From Bacteroidaceae bacterium (lineage in GTDB: Bacteria > Bacteroidota > Bacteroidia > Bacteroidales > Bacteroidaceae): a DNA stretch of 64,000 nucleotides. Positions 15,687 through 23,514 of the stretch are shown piece after piece. Numbering within the stretch: the first letter of the stretch is position 1; each line of letters begins with the position of its first letter. The notes under the pieces were generated by a model, which saw nothing but the letters and a program-made list of their open reading frames with translations, made no database searches and was not told the DNA's origin. The stretch is taken from the NCBI GenBank assembly GCA_017442855.1, contig JAFSPM010000048.1, positions 1 through 64,000 on the forward strand, given 5' to 3'. Made by a program: the position numbers and the translations under genes.

Positions 15687-16190
15687 ATGAAGAAAAATTT
15701 ATTGAAGTCACTGTTCGTTGCAGCAGTTATGATAATAGGTATGAGTACCGCTACTTACGCACAGTTCCAGAATTTTGAGAACAAAACCCACACAGCTGAG
15801 GCACAGCCATTCGCTGACCTTTCGCAGAAGATTTGGGATTTGATGGCAGCAAAAGATGCTGATGCCTTGAAAGAGATATTCCATCCAAATGCCATGTTCG
15901 TTCACATGGGAGGCTACTGGGGTACAGAACAGGAGTTAGGCATCATCGGTGGTGGGATGATTTTCTACAAACAGGCTGACGTATATGGAGTGGATGTTAA
16001 ACAGATTAACGAAAACAACTGGGCTGTGTATAGCACCATCGTTCTGGATGCTGAGGTAGGTGGCAGGAACGTGATAACTCCGTTCTTTGTTACTCAGACT
16101 TTCACCAAGGAAAACGGCAAATGGCTGCTCACTTCTTTCGTATTCACTACCCGTATGGGTGGTCCTGGCGCTGATCGTGCTAATCATTAA
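15687..16190 (+). CDS. Exported NTF2-like (SnoaL/DUF4440) protein
   Basis: 167 residues with a Sec signal ending TYAQ. The fold pattern is NTF2-like: helix LSQKIWDLMAAKDADALKEIF-type, then MFVHMGGYWG and C-terminal strands with W-LTSFVFTTR. It differs from the lipoprotein at 5125 but belongs to the same fold class. It lies 12 bases before the FMN-reductase lipoprotein. Function is unknown; a role as an exported isomerase or ligand binder in the redox pathway is a guess. Confidence 0.72.
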   Translation: MKKNLLKSLFVAAVMIIGMSTATYAQFQNFENKTHTAEAQPFADLSQKIWDLMAAKDADALKEIFHPNAMFVHMGGYWGTEQELGIIGGGMIFYKQADVYGVDVKQINENNWAVYSTIVLDAEVGGRNVITPFFVTQTFTKENGKWLLTSFVFTTRMGGPGADRANH

Positions 16191-16202
16191 TAAAAAATTA
16201 AG

Positions 16203-16880
16203 ATGAAGAAATTCCTTCTTTTCATAGCAGTTGCAAGCACCCTGATGATACTGGGTGCTTGCAATTCTTCTGACAACCAGCAAAACAATGAACTGGGCGA
16301 GCAGTATCAGATTAAATTCTCTGCAGAGACCATTAATCCCAAACCCAACAAAAGAGTGTTGATTATTTCAGCGAGTCCACGCAAGGCAGGAAATACAGAC
16401 CTGTTAGCCGATGAGTTCATGCGTGGTGCGAAAGAAGTAGGTGCACAAGTGGAGAAAATATTCCTGGGCGACTACGACATCAAGTTTTACACCGAGCCTG
16501 ATGCAGCACCTGGTGAACCTATCCAATGGCCACAGGACGATGCACAAATGATTACCAACAAAATGGTGGATGCTGATGTGATTGTATTGGCAAGTCCTGT
16601 GTATTTCATGAACATCAACGGACAGATGAAAGCTTTGATAGATCGCACCTTCAGCCGTTTTATGGAAATCAAGGACAAGGAGTTTTTCTACATCACGGCT
16701 TGTGCGGATCCTTTGGAAAGCACTGCCATGCGTGCAATCGACGGCTTCCGCGGCTTCGTGATGTGTCTGCCCAACCCCACCGAAAGGGGCATGGTAATGG
16801 CAATTGGCATGGGACGCAAGGGAGGCGTGAAAGGCAGTCAGTTTATGACCCAAGCATACGAGTTAGGAAAAAAAATATAA
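16203..16880 (+). CDS. FMN reductase / flavodoxin-fold lipoprotein
   Basis: 225 residues with a lipobox LGAC (Cys20). The mature part has the NADPH-dependent FMN reductase signature ISASPRKAGNTD, then ADVIVLASPVYF with the Pro-x-Tyr typical of the flavin pocket, and a late GMGRKGG. Being anchored outside the cytoplasm is unusual for this family but agrees with the other exported redox proteins here. No Tat motif is present, so FMN would be bound after Sec export, or the signal is unusual. Confidence 0.8.
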   Translation: MKKFLLFIAVASTLMILGACNSSDNQQNNELGEQYQIKFSAETINPKPNKRVLIISASPRKAGNTDLLADEFMRGAKEVGAQVEKIFLGDYDIKFYTEPDAAPGEPIQWPQDDAQMITNKMVDADVIVLASPVYFMNINGQMKALIDRTFSRFMEIKDKEFFYITACADPLESTAMRAIDGFRGFVMCLPNPTERGMVMAIGMGRKGGVKGSQFMTQAYELGKKI

Positions 16881-16890
16881 TAAATATAAT

Positions 16891-18051
16891 ATGAACAGAT
16901 TTGACTATTCTTATCCTATCCGTGTATATTTCGGACAGGGATGTTTTGAAGAATCATTGCGCAAAGAGCTAAAGAGCACAGGCAAGAACATTTTGCTGGC
17001 ATACGGTGGCAGTTCTTTGAAGCGCACGGGACTCTACGACAAGATTATGAGCATCTTGCAAGATGAAGGCAAAAGAGTTATTGATTTCAGTGGCATCATG
17101 CCGAATCCTACCTATGCAAAGACGCAGGAAGGCGCGAAGCTGGTGAAAGAACATCATATTGACTTTATATTAGCAGTTGGAGGGGGCTCTGTCTCTGACT
17201 GCTGCAAAGTTGTCTCTGCTCAAGCTTTATTAGACGAGGATATTTGGGAAATGGAATATACCCACCATCGTTATCCTAACCAGTTTGTTCCTATGGGAGT
17301 AATCGTTACGGCTTCTGGCACAGGCTCGGAGCAAAACAACGGTGCCGTGATTACCAACGAGGAGAAGCAAATGAAAAGTCCTTTATGGGGCAGCTTCGCC
17401 AATTTTGCCATTTTAGATCCAGACCTGACCAAGACCGTGCCGATGAAGCAGGTTATCAGCGGTGCTTTCGACACTTTGAGCCATTGCATGGAGACCTATT
17501 TTGGCAAGCCTTCGCAGAACAACGTCTCAGATGAAATAAACGAAGCAATCATGCGGAATGTAATACGGAACATGAGAGCCATCAAACAAAACCCTGAGAA
17601 TGACTATGCCCGGGGCGAACTGATGTGGAATTCTGCTATGGGTGAGAATGGATTACTAAAATTAGGAAAAGACACAGACTTCCAGTGCCACATGATTGAG
17701 CATCAACTGGGCGCCTATACAGATTGCAATCATGGACAGGGATTGGCAGCTATCCATCCGGCATTCTACAGGTTCCTTATTCCTTACAATATGGAGAAAT
17801 TCGTAAGGTTTGCCGAAGAAGTTTGGTACATTGAAACCACCAATAAAACTGACGAGGAGATTGCCTTAGACGGCATTGATGCCCTCTCAGACTTCATTAC
17901 CGAAATGGGGCTGCCAGGTTCGTTATCAGATATGGGCATCACAGATGACGAAATCTTACGCAAGGTGGCCGACACAACCATTATAACACCAGGTTGCGCC
18001 AAGCAGCTTACTCCTGATGAGATTTACACCATTCTGCAAGAAAGCAAATAA
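16891..18051 (+). CDS. Iron/zinc-containing alcohol dehydrogenase, YqhD/BdhA-like
   Basis: 386 residues, cytosolic. The metal ligands of the family are present at Asp194, His198 (DTLSHCMET), His267 and His281 (HMIEHQLGAYTDCNHGQG), the same numbering as in E. coli YqhD as I remember it. The NADP-binding GGGSVSDCCK and TASGTGSEQNN motifs are seen. YqhD relatives reduce short aldehydes with NADPH, so it may remove an aldehyde released or made by the exported enzymes. It starts 10 bases after the FMN reductase stop, clearly in one operon. Confidence 0.88.
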   Translation: MNRFDYSYPIRVYFGQGCFEESLRKELKSTGKNILLAYGGSSLKRTGLYDKIMSILQDEGKRVIDFSGIMPNPTYAKTQEGAKLVKEHHIDFILAVGGGSVSDCCKVVSAQALLDEDIWEMEYTHHRYPNQFVPMGVIVTASGTGSEQNNGAVITNEEKQMKSPLWGSFANFAILDPDLTKTVPMKQVISGAFDTLSHCMETYFGKPSQNNVSDEINEAIMRNVIRNMRAIKQNPENDYARGELMWNSAMGENGLLKLGKDTDFQCHMIEHQLGAYTDCNHGQGLAAIHPAFYRFLIPYNMEKFVRFAEEVWYIETTNKTDEEIALDGIDALSDFITEMGLPGSLSDMGITDDEILRKVADTTIITPGCAKQLTPDEIYTILQESK

Positions 18052-18088
18052 TACAATTATTATTCACCTTTCAAGAATTAGATAAGTG

Positions 18089-19087
18089 ATGAAAGTATTA
18101 ATAACCATCATGGCTATGTATCTGTTTACAGCCTGTAGCAGCAACTATGTACAAGCAGAGGCACCTATAGATTATAAAAACACTTCCATACTGATGGAAA
18201 ACGGCACAACAACATCAAAACTATATACAAGGAATAGCAGCATCAGTGAAGTGATGAGCGATCCTGCATTTGGCAACTATGGCAGGTTGCTCTTTCCAGT
18301 AAACACCAGCTACTGGAGTGGTAACACTTTAGAACAGTTACGCCTTACTTGGTACAACCATATTGACCCTGACAAGACGGTGGAGATAGTGAATTACCTG
18401 AAATCGCAAGCAGAAGTTGGTGAGCCGTTCTTCATCGACATCTATACAGAGGAAGAGAAGAAAGCCGACCCTCGCAAGCGAGATACGGGCTTGTTCTTCT
18501 TCAAAGGCAAAGCAGGCGCACCTTTTGCCATCTGTAATGCCGGTGGCGGTGGCGTTTTCGTGGGAGCCATGCACGACAGTTTTCCCCATGCCTTGGAGAT
18601 TTCCAAAAAGGGTTATAACGCCTTTGCACTCATCTACAGAGCAGGTAATGGCGCAATGGAAGACTTAGCAAGGGCCATTGACTATATTTTCACTCATGCC
18701 GATGAATTGGGCGTTGGCACTGAATGCTATTCAGTATGGGGAGGTTCTGCAGGAGCTCGAATGGCGGCATCAATGGGCAGCTACGGACCTGCCAACTTTG
18801 GGGGTATTACCACACAAAGAGCAGGAACTGTCGTGATGCAATATACAGGGCACAGCGACTATACCCGCAACGACCCTCCTACTTACGTTTGTGTGGGAGA
18901 GAACGATGGCATCGCCAGTTGGCGCACAATGAAAAACCGTATTGACAAGTTGACTGCTTTGGGCATTCCCACTGAGTTTCATGTCTATCCTGGTTTGCCT
19001 CACGGCTTCGGCCTTGGCATCGGCACTGTAGCCAATGGCTGGATTGACGATGCCATCCGCTTTTGGGAAAAGCAGATGAAATTTTGA
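18089..19087 (+). CDS. Lipoprotein alpha/beta hydrolase (family 2), BD-FAE/acetyl-esterase-like
   Basis: About 332 residues with lipobox FTAC (Cys16). It is a close paralog of the gene at 4089: the FPVN--YWSG, GLFFFKGK, ICNAGGG, GGSAGARMAA and GLPHGFGLGIGTVA blocks are shared. The start is the ATG at 18089; a GTG three bases earlier is the nominal frame start. It follows the alcohol dehydrogenase by 37 bases. The esterase pair of the left cassette is thus also present here but separated by three redox genes. Confidence 0.82.
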   Translation: MKVLITIMAMYLFTACSSNYVQAEAPIDYKNTSILMENGTTTSKLYTRNSSISEVMSDPAFGNYGRLLFPVNTSYWSGNTLEQLRLTWYNHIDPDKTVEIVNYLKSQAEVGEPFFIDIYTEEEKKADPRKRDTGLFFFKGKAGAPFAICNAGGGGVFVGAMHDSFPHALEISKKGYNAFALIYRAGNGAMEDLARAIDYIFTHADELGVGTECYSVWGGSAGARMAASMGSYGPANFGGITTQRAGTVVMQYTGHSDYTRNDPPTYVCVGENDGIASWRTMKNRIDKLTALGIPTEFHVYPGLPHGFGLGIGTVANGWIDDAIRFWEKQMKF

Positions 19088-19113
19088 TTTCTCGTTTTTT
19101 TGTTTTAACTTTG
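19083..19113 (+). promoter_or_regulatory. Promoter for cytosolic AKR
   Basis: TTTG (19083-19086) overlaps the end of the esterase gene and TAACTTTG (19106-19113) lies 19 bases on. No copy of the shared operator is seen. Confidence 0.75.
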
Positions 19114-19168
19114 AGTCAGAAGAGAACAAAACGGATTAAACGGTATATATTCATTAAAAGAGATAGCT

Positions 19169-20014
19169 ATGGAGACAATTAAGTTAAGCAATGGCATTGA
19201 GATGCCAAAACTGGGATATGGTGTATTCTTGGTACCACCACAGGAATGCGAGCGTTGCGTCAGTGACGCATTGGAAGTAGGTTATCGCCTGATTGATACG
19301 GCACAGGCATACGCCAACGAAGAAGGTGTTGGCAATGCGATAGCGAAATCTGGTATCAAGCGCAAGGATATTTTTTTGGTGACAAAGGTGTGGATTAGCA
19401 ATGCTGGCGAGGAAAAGGCAGCTAAGTCAATTGATGAGAGCCTGCGTAAACTGCAGACCGACTATATCGACCTCTTGCTCATCCACCAAGCCTACGGTGA
19501 TGTGTTCGGCTCCTGGCGAGCTATGGAGAACGCCTATCGTGACGGTAAGGTGAAAGCTATTGGCGTTTCTAACTTCCAGGAGGCTCGTTTCTTCGACTTT
19601 GCCCACTATGTGGATATCAAACCTATGGTGAACCAGCTGCAATGCAATGCCCTGATTCAGCAGCGAGGCATCGAGCCACTGTTGACAGACTATGGCACTC
19701 GCATGATGGCATGGGGGCCTTTGGGCGGTCAAGGCGTTGATGGTATCCGAGAAAGTGAGGTTTTGGCAACAATCGGTGCCCGTTATGGCAAGACGGCTTC
19801 ACAAGTAGCACTGCGTTGGCTCACCCAACGAGACATCGTGGCTATTCCAAAGAGTACCCACAAAGAGCGCATGGCACAGAACCTGAATATCTTCGACTTC
19901 AAACTGTCTGATGAAGAGATGCAGCAGATTGCTACCATGAACCAGCACGATGCCGGCACCGTGAACTTCACAGACATGAATTTCGTAAAATACCTCATTG
20001 AGACCTACGGCTAA
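19169..20014 (+). CDS. Cytosolic aldo/keto reductase
   Basis: 281 residues, no signal. Tetrad residues are Asp43 and Tyr48 (LIDTAQAY), Lys73 (TKVW) and His106 (LIHQA), with NQLQCN and the cofactor motif AIPKST. It is of the 2,5-diketo-gluconate/prostaglandin-F-synthase type used for small carbonyls. Unlike the AKRs at 9356 and 13466 it stays in the cytoplasm and can use NADPH directly. It has its own promoter. Confidence 0.88.
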   Translation: METIKLSNGIEMPKLGYGVFLVPPQECERCVSDALEVGYRLIDTAQAYANEEGVGNAIAKSGIKRKDIFLVTKVWISNAGEEKAAKSIDESLRKLQTDYIDLLLIHQAYGDVFGSWRAMENAYRDGKVKAIGVSNFQEARFFDFAHYVDIKPMVNQLQCNALIQQRGIEPLLTDYGTRMMAWGPLGGQGVDGIRESEVLATIGARYGKTASQVALRWLTQRDIVAIPKSTHKERMAQNLNIFDFKLSDEEMQQIATMNQHDAGTVNFTDMNFVKYLIETYG

Positions 20015-20039
20015 CCCAAATAGAAGCTGCAAATAATAG

Positions 20040-20073
20040 TTGCCCCGTGTAGAATTACTTCCACACGGGGCAA
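20040..20073. terminator. Bidirectional terminator between AKR and inverted AKR fragment
   Basis: TTGCCCCGTGT (20040-20050) pairs with ACACGGGGCAA (20063-20073). T-runs are weak on both sides. Its position between convergent 3' ends supports a terminator. Confidence 0.7.
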
Positions 20074-20098
20074 ATTGTATCGATCAAGAAAAAACTGC

Positions 20099-20287
20099 TT
20101 ACAGCTCATCTATCTGACGAGTACGCTGACGCTGTTCCACATCAGTATAGCGACTTTGGAAAGTACGTGTACCTTTGTCGAGTGCACGAATCTGGTTCAT
20201 CTCGCTTTCTGAAAGTTCAAAGTCGAAGATGTCAATATTTTCCTTGATGTGGTCAGGATTCTTGGAGCCAGGAATCACAGCTATGCG
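20099..20287 (-). pseudogene. C-terminal fragment of an aldo/keto reductase, minus strand
   Basis: Reading the minus strand from 20287 gives RIAVIPGSKNPDHIKENID, then an FDFELSE block and a tail VEQRQRTRQIDEL with a stop at 20099. This is the last 60 or so residues of an AKR, including the cofactor-binding IPGS motif. The upstream part of the gene is missing: at about 20285 the sequence switches into a second AKR fragment running the other way. No start codon is available, so it is not expressed as a protein. Confidence 0.88.
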
Positions 20288-20372
20288 TGGCCTGAATAAA
20301 GAACAAAGATTCTATAACAGTCCCTATTCAAATTTAAGAGGATTTGTATCTAACAGAGCTCTGGAGGACTAA
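20283..20372 (+). pseudogene. C-terminal fragment of an aldo/keto reductase, plus strand
   Basis: RGLNKEQRFYNSPYSNLRGF and a short tail end in a stop at 20370-20372. The start of this matches RALNKEQRLYNATYQQTKGF at the end of the gene at 13466. It abuts the minus-strand AKR fragment within 5 bases, so two broken AKR genes point away from each other from one junction. It lies 2 bases before the EFR1 gene, which may keep it as that gene's leader. Confidence 0.82.
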
Positions 20373-20374
20373 CC

Positions 20375-21244
20375 ATGAAAAGACGAGATTTTATCAGATT
20401 TATGGCAGCAACAATGACAGCAACATTCGTGGGAGCCAACGTATTGTCAGCCTGTACCACAGAGCGAGGCAAGAAAAGACTGGTATTCTTCTTCACAGGT
20501 ACAGGCAACAGCCTTTATGCAGCGAAACAGTTCTCAGACAATCCTCTCAGCATCCCACAGGTGATGAAAAGTGACAACCTTGTATTTGACGCTGATGAAA
20601 TAGGACTGGTTTATCCGATATATGGCCATCAGCCTCCTGGTATCGTGCGTGACTTTTTGGAGAAAGCAACCCTGAACGCTCCTTATAAGTTTGCCGTCGC
20701 TACTTTTGGCGCACGCAAATGTAATACTGTAGAAATTCTCGACCACATTGCCTCCAAGGCAGGGATAAAGTTTGACTATATCACCACTATACACATGGTG
20801 GATAACTTCCTTGTAGGCTTCGACATGAACGAGGAAATCAAGTTGGAGAAGCATGAGGATGAGCAATTGGCTCAGGCGGTGGCTGATGTAAATGAGCAGA
20901 AGCACTGGTTCCAGCCTTTTACGGAAGAAGAGAAAAAACTTCATGATGAACGCTACGGCAATGACTATGATAGGCGCATGACCATGAACAGCAACGGTGC
21001 GTTCAAGATTGACCGTGACGCTTGTGTAGGTTGTGGGTTCTGCACGAGGGTATGTCCTCATAAGAACTACAAATTTACTTCACAAGGCATCACCACTGAT
21101 GGCAACTGCGAGATGTGCTTCTCTTGCATACAGAACTGTCCACAGAAAGCCATCAAACTGAATATGCACGAGGTGAATCCGAATGCAAGATATCGTAATC
21201 CGCACATCACCATTAATGAAATTGTTCGTGCCAACATGCAATAA
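20375..21244 (+). CDS. Tat-exported EFR1 family flavodoxin/ferredoxin lipoprotein
   Basis: 289 residues. The leader MKRRDFIRFM is a clear twin-arginine motif and LSAC a lipobox. The FMN loop TGTGNS and [4Fe-4S] motifs CVGCGFCTRVCP and CEMCFSCIQNCP are intact. GGAGG at 20363-20367 is an unusually good ribosome-binding site for this region. No TAnnTTTG promoter lies between it and the AKR fragments, and a terminator stands at 20040, so expression after the rearrangement is uncertain. Paralogs are at 2162 and 6664. Confidence 0.85.
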   Translation: MKRRDFIRFMAATMTATFVGANVLSACTTERGKKRLVFFFTGTGNSLYAAKQFSDNPLSIPQVMKSDNLVFDADEIGLVYPIYGHQPPGIVRDFLEKATLNAPYKFAVATFGARKCNTVEILDHIASKAGIKFDYITTIHMVDNFLVGFDMNEEIKLEKHEDEQLAQAVADVNEQKHWFQPFTEEEKKLHDERYGNDYDRRMTMNSNGAFKIDRDACVGCGFCTRVCPHKNYKFTSQGITTDGNCEMCFSCIQNCPQKAIKLNMHEVNPNARYRNPHITINEIVRANMQ

Positions 21245-21260
21245 TTCGTTTTATTTTCCA

Positions 21261-21268
21261 TATCTTTG
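21261..21268 (+). promoter_or_regulatory. -7 box for second AraC regulator
   Basis: TATCTTTG lies 22 bases before ATG 21291. This excludes the upstream in-frame ATG at 21183, which is inside the EFR1 gene. Confidence 0.7.
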
Positions 21269-21290
21269 CGAAGAAGAGAAACGCAAGGAT

Positions 21291-22100
21291 ATGGATTTTG
21301 ATACGAGCAATATTATCATTGAGAACGACCTGAACGGACTGTTAGAAGAACGGTTGGCGAATTACGTAGGTCATTTCTATTGTACAGAGGGAAGTTGTGT
21401 CATTAAATTCAACGAGAAGGAATTGGTGTTCAGCCAAGGTGACTGTATGATCATCACTGTCCCAAGCATGGTTTCTCGCATAGAGCCAGGGGAAGGCTTC
21501 AAGACGAAAGCAATTTATACTTCCATACCTTTCCTGGAATCTTGCGCTCCGCGTAACAACTACGCTATCAAGGGCACTTTGTTGCTCTATGTAGATCCTA
21601 TCTGGCACCTCAACGAAAGCGAGAAAAAGATTTGCCAGCATAATTTCCAACAAGTGGAAGAGCGACTCGCCGATACCGACCATGCCTTTCATCGGGATCT
21701 TATGATGAGTGTGGTACAAACCTTTTTCCTGGATTTTTATAATTTCCAAGTACGTATCTATGGCAATAACGACATCAAGGAACAACAGTCTTCTCTCATG
21801 ATGCGCTTCATCGACATGCTCAGGAACGGCGAGTATCGAGAACATAGGGAACTAAGCTATTTCGCTGATAAGCTTTGTGTTACTCCCAAGTATTTATCAG
21901 AGGTTTCAAAGAAAACCAGTGGGTTCAGTGCCAACTATTGGATTAACAGGTTTACAATTATAGAAATCAACCGATTGCTGAAAAACAGATCACTATCATT
22001 TGTTGAAATCTCTGAGATGTTCAACTTCTCATCTCCCGCTTATTTCTCACGCTATGTGCAAAACTATTTGGGTGAATCACCATCGGCTCATAGACAATAA
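21291..22100 (+). CDS. AraC family transcriptional regulator
   Basis: 269 residues, a paralog of the gene at 5755 along its whole length: MDFD start, a FYCTEGSCVIKFNEKELVF-type sensor strand set, and a C-terminal double helix-turn-helix ending SPAYFSRYVQNYLGESPSAHRQ-like. It is followed after 9 bases by an outer-membrane protein gene. With two related regulators in one region, each may serve one cassette, or both may compete for the shared operator. Confidence 0.85.
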   Translation: MDFDTSNIIIENDLNGLLEERLANYVGHFYCTEGSCVIKFNEKELVFSQGDCMIITVPSMVSRIEPGEGFKTKAIYTSIPFLESCAPRNNYAIKGTLLLYVDPIWHLNESEKKICQHNFQQVEERLADTDHAFHRDLMMSVVQTFFLDFYNFQVRIYGNNDIKEQQSSLMMRFIDMLRNGEYREHRELSYFADKLCVTPKYLSEVSKKTSGFSANYWINRFTIIEINRLLKNRSLSFVEISEMFNFSSPAYFSRYVQNYLGESPSAHRQ

Positions 22101-22109
22101 ATATAGAAT

Positions 22110-23324
22110 ATGATGTATCGCTACCTTCTCACTCTCGCGTCACTCATGACGTTTCTCATGACCTTTGCCCAGGAATCGGGCAGTAGGTTCAGTTTCTACG
22201 GACAGGTGAGGAATGATTTCTATTACCAGAACCGACAAGCACAAGAGTCGTCAGAAGGTTTTGTGATGCTGTTCCCTTTAGACAAGGTTTATGACGAAAC
22301 GGGCAAAGACATCAACCGAGCCAGTTCTGCCAATCTTTTCAATTTCCACACCAGCTTAGGTGTAAATATCACGGGTCCTACATTTGGCAAGGTAAGCACC
22401 AGTGGAACCCTTGAGATAGATTTCAGGGGCAGTTTGAACGGCTCTGGAGGCATTTTACGACTGCGTAATGCAGTGATGCGTTTCCGCTGGGGTAACTGGT
22501 GGCTTTCAATGGGACAGCTGGGACATGACTTGGGACACTCGCTTTATAATGAAACAGTTAGTCTGAATGTAGGAGCGCCCTACCAGCCTACTGGTCGTGT
22601 ACCGCAAATAAAGATTCAGTATAATGATCCTGCCAAATATCTGGTAGCTTTCTCTTTGCTGTGGCAAGCACAAGGAGGCTCAATAGGCCCTAATGGAAGA
22701 AGCCGTGAGTACCTGCGTAACAGTGGTATCCCTGAGATGTCTCTGAAAGCAGAGATCCACAATACTGAAGGTTCGGTCTTGGGTACTGTTATCCATTTTG
22801 CCTCTATACGTCCTCGCTTGGAGTCGGATGAAGGTTATAAAGTAGATGAACGGGTCAGTGGCTTCAACCTTCAGCTCTACGGGCGCTATCGCAAGGGTTT
22901 GTTCACGGTTGCCGGCAAGACAATGCTGAACCAGAACTTTACACAATCGAATACTTTAGGTGGTTATGGCGTTACCAGCAAAGACCCTGTGACTGGTGAA
23001 CAGCAATATGCCCCTCTGCGTTTCTGGCAAAACTGGGTAAATGTGCTGTATGGCCGCAAGTGGCGAGGCGGTTTCTTCGGCGGTTACATCAAGAATTTTG
23101 GTGCCTCTGAGCCAGTTACAGGACTTATCGGAACAGGAACCAACATCGACCAGATGTTTACAATATCTGCGATGCTGAACTACAACATCCCCAACTGGCG
23201 CTTCGGCTTTGAGTATAGCCTCACCGAAGCATTCTACGGCACAAACGATGCCTACGGCAAGGTACGAAACACACATGGCATTGTGAATCATCGTCCCTAT
23301 GCCACCGTCATGTTCATGTTCTAA
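22110..23324 (+). CDS. Outer-membrane beta-barrel protein, porin-like
   Basis: 404 residues with a Sec signal ending TFAQ. The mature part alternates aromatic and polar residues in many short strands (FSFYGQVRNDFYY at the start) and ends MFMF, the terminal Phe needed for barrel insertion. No TonB plug is present, so it is a porin-like barrel, not a SusC protein. It is cotranscribed with the AraC gene and may bring in the substrate of this region. The exact family is not recognised. Confidence 0.72.
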   Translation: MMYRYLLTLASLMTFLMTFAQESGSRFSFYGQVRNDFYYQNRQAQESSEGFVMLFPLDKVYDETGKDINRASSANLFNFHTSLGVNITGPTFGKVSTSGTLEIDFRGSLNGSGGILRLRNAVMRFRWGNWWLSMGQLGHDLGHSLYNETVSLNVGAPYQPTGRVPQIKIQYNDPAKYLVAFSLLWQAQGGSIGPNGRSREYLRNSGIPEMSLKAEIHNTEGSVLGTVIHFASIRPRLESDEGYKVDERVSGFNLQLYGRYRKGLFTVAGKTMLNQNFTQSNTLGGYGVTSKDPVTGEQQYAPLRFWQNWVNVLYGRKWRGGFFGGYIKNFGASEPVTGLIGTGTNIDQMFTISAMLNYNIPNWRFGFEYSLTEAFYGTNDAYGKVRNTHGIVNHRPYATVMFMF

Positions 23325-23399
23325 GTACCTTATTGATTCCAATTTTTTCTCATTTTCGAGCCAGAAAAAAAGGCTAGTACACGAGCAGAAATTAACTGC

Positions 23400-23432
23400 C
23401 TTATTCAAGTTACCTGTAGTTATTTGAATAAG
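23400..23432. promoter_or_regulatory. Inverted repeat upstream of GH35-like gene
   Basis: CTTATTCAA (23400-23408) and TTGAATAAG (23424-23432) are perfect arms; the right arm overlaps the 12-base palindrome AATAAGCTTATT (23427-23438). It ends about 20 bases before the -33 box, so an operator is more likely than a terminator. Confidence 0.55.
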
Positions 23433-23452
23433 CTTATTATATGTTTAGATAA

Positions 23453-23484
23453 TTTGCAAATTAAAGCAGACTTTCTTATTTTTG
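23453..23484 (+). promoter_or_regulatory. Promoter of GH35-like gene
   Basis: TTTG (23453-23456) and TATTTTTG (23477-23484), spacer 20 bases. Confidence 0.75.
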
Positions 23485-23514
23485 CATCAAATAATATGTT
23501 AATACAAAAGGATT

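Noticed and set aside
20175-20372. A 65-codon gene before the third EFR1
   Set aside because: Its first half is antisense to one AKR fragment and its second half is the tail of another; it spans a rearrangement junction.
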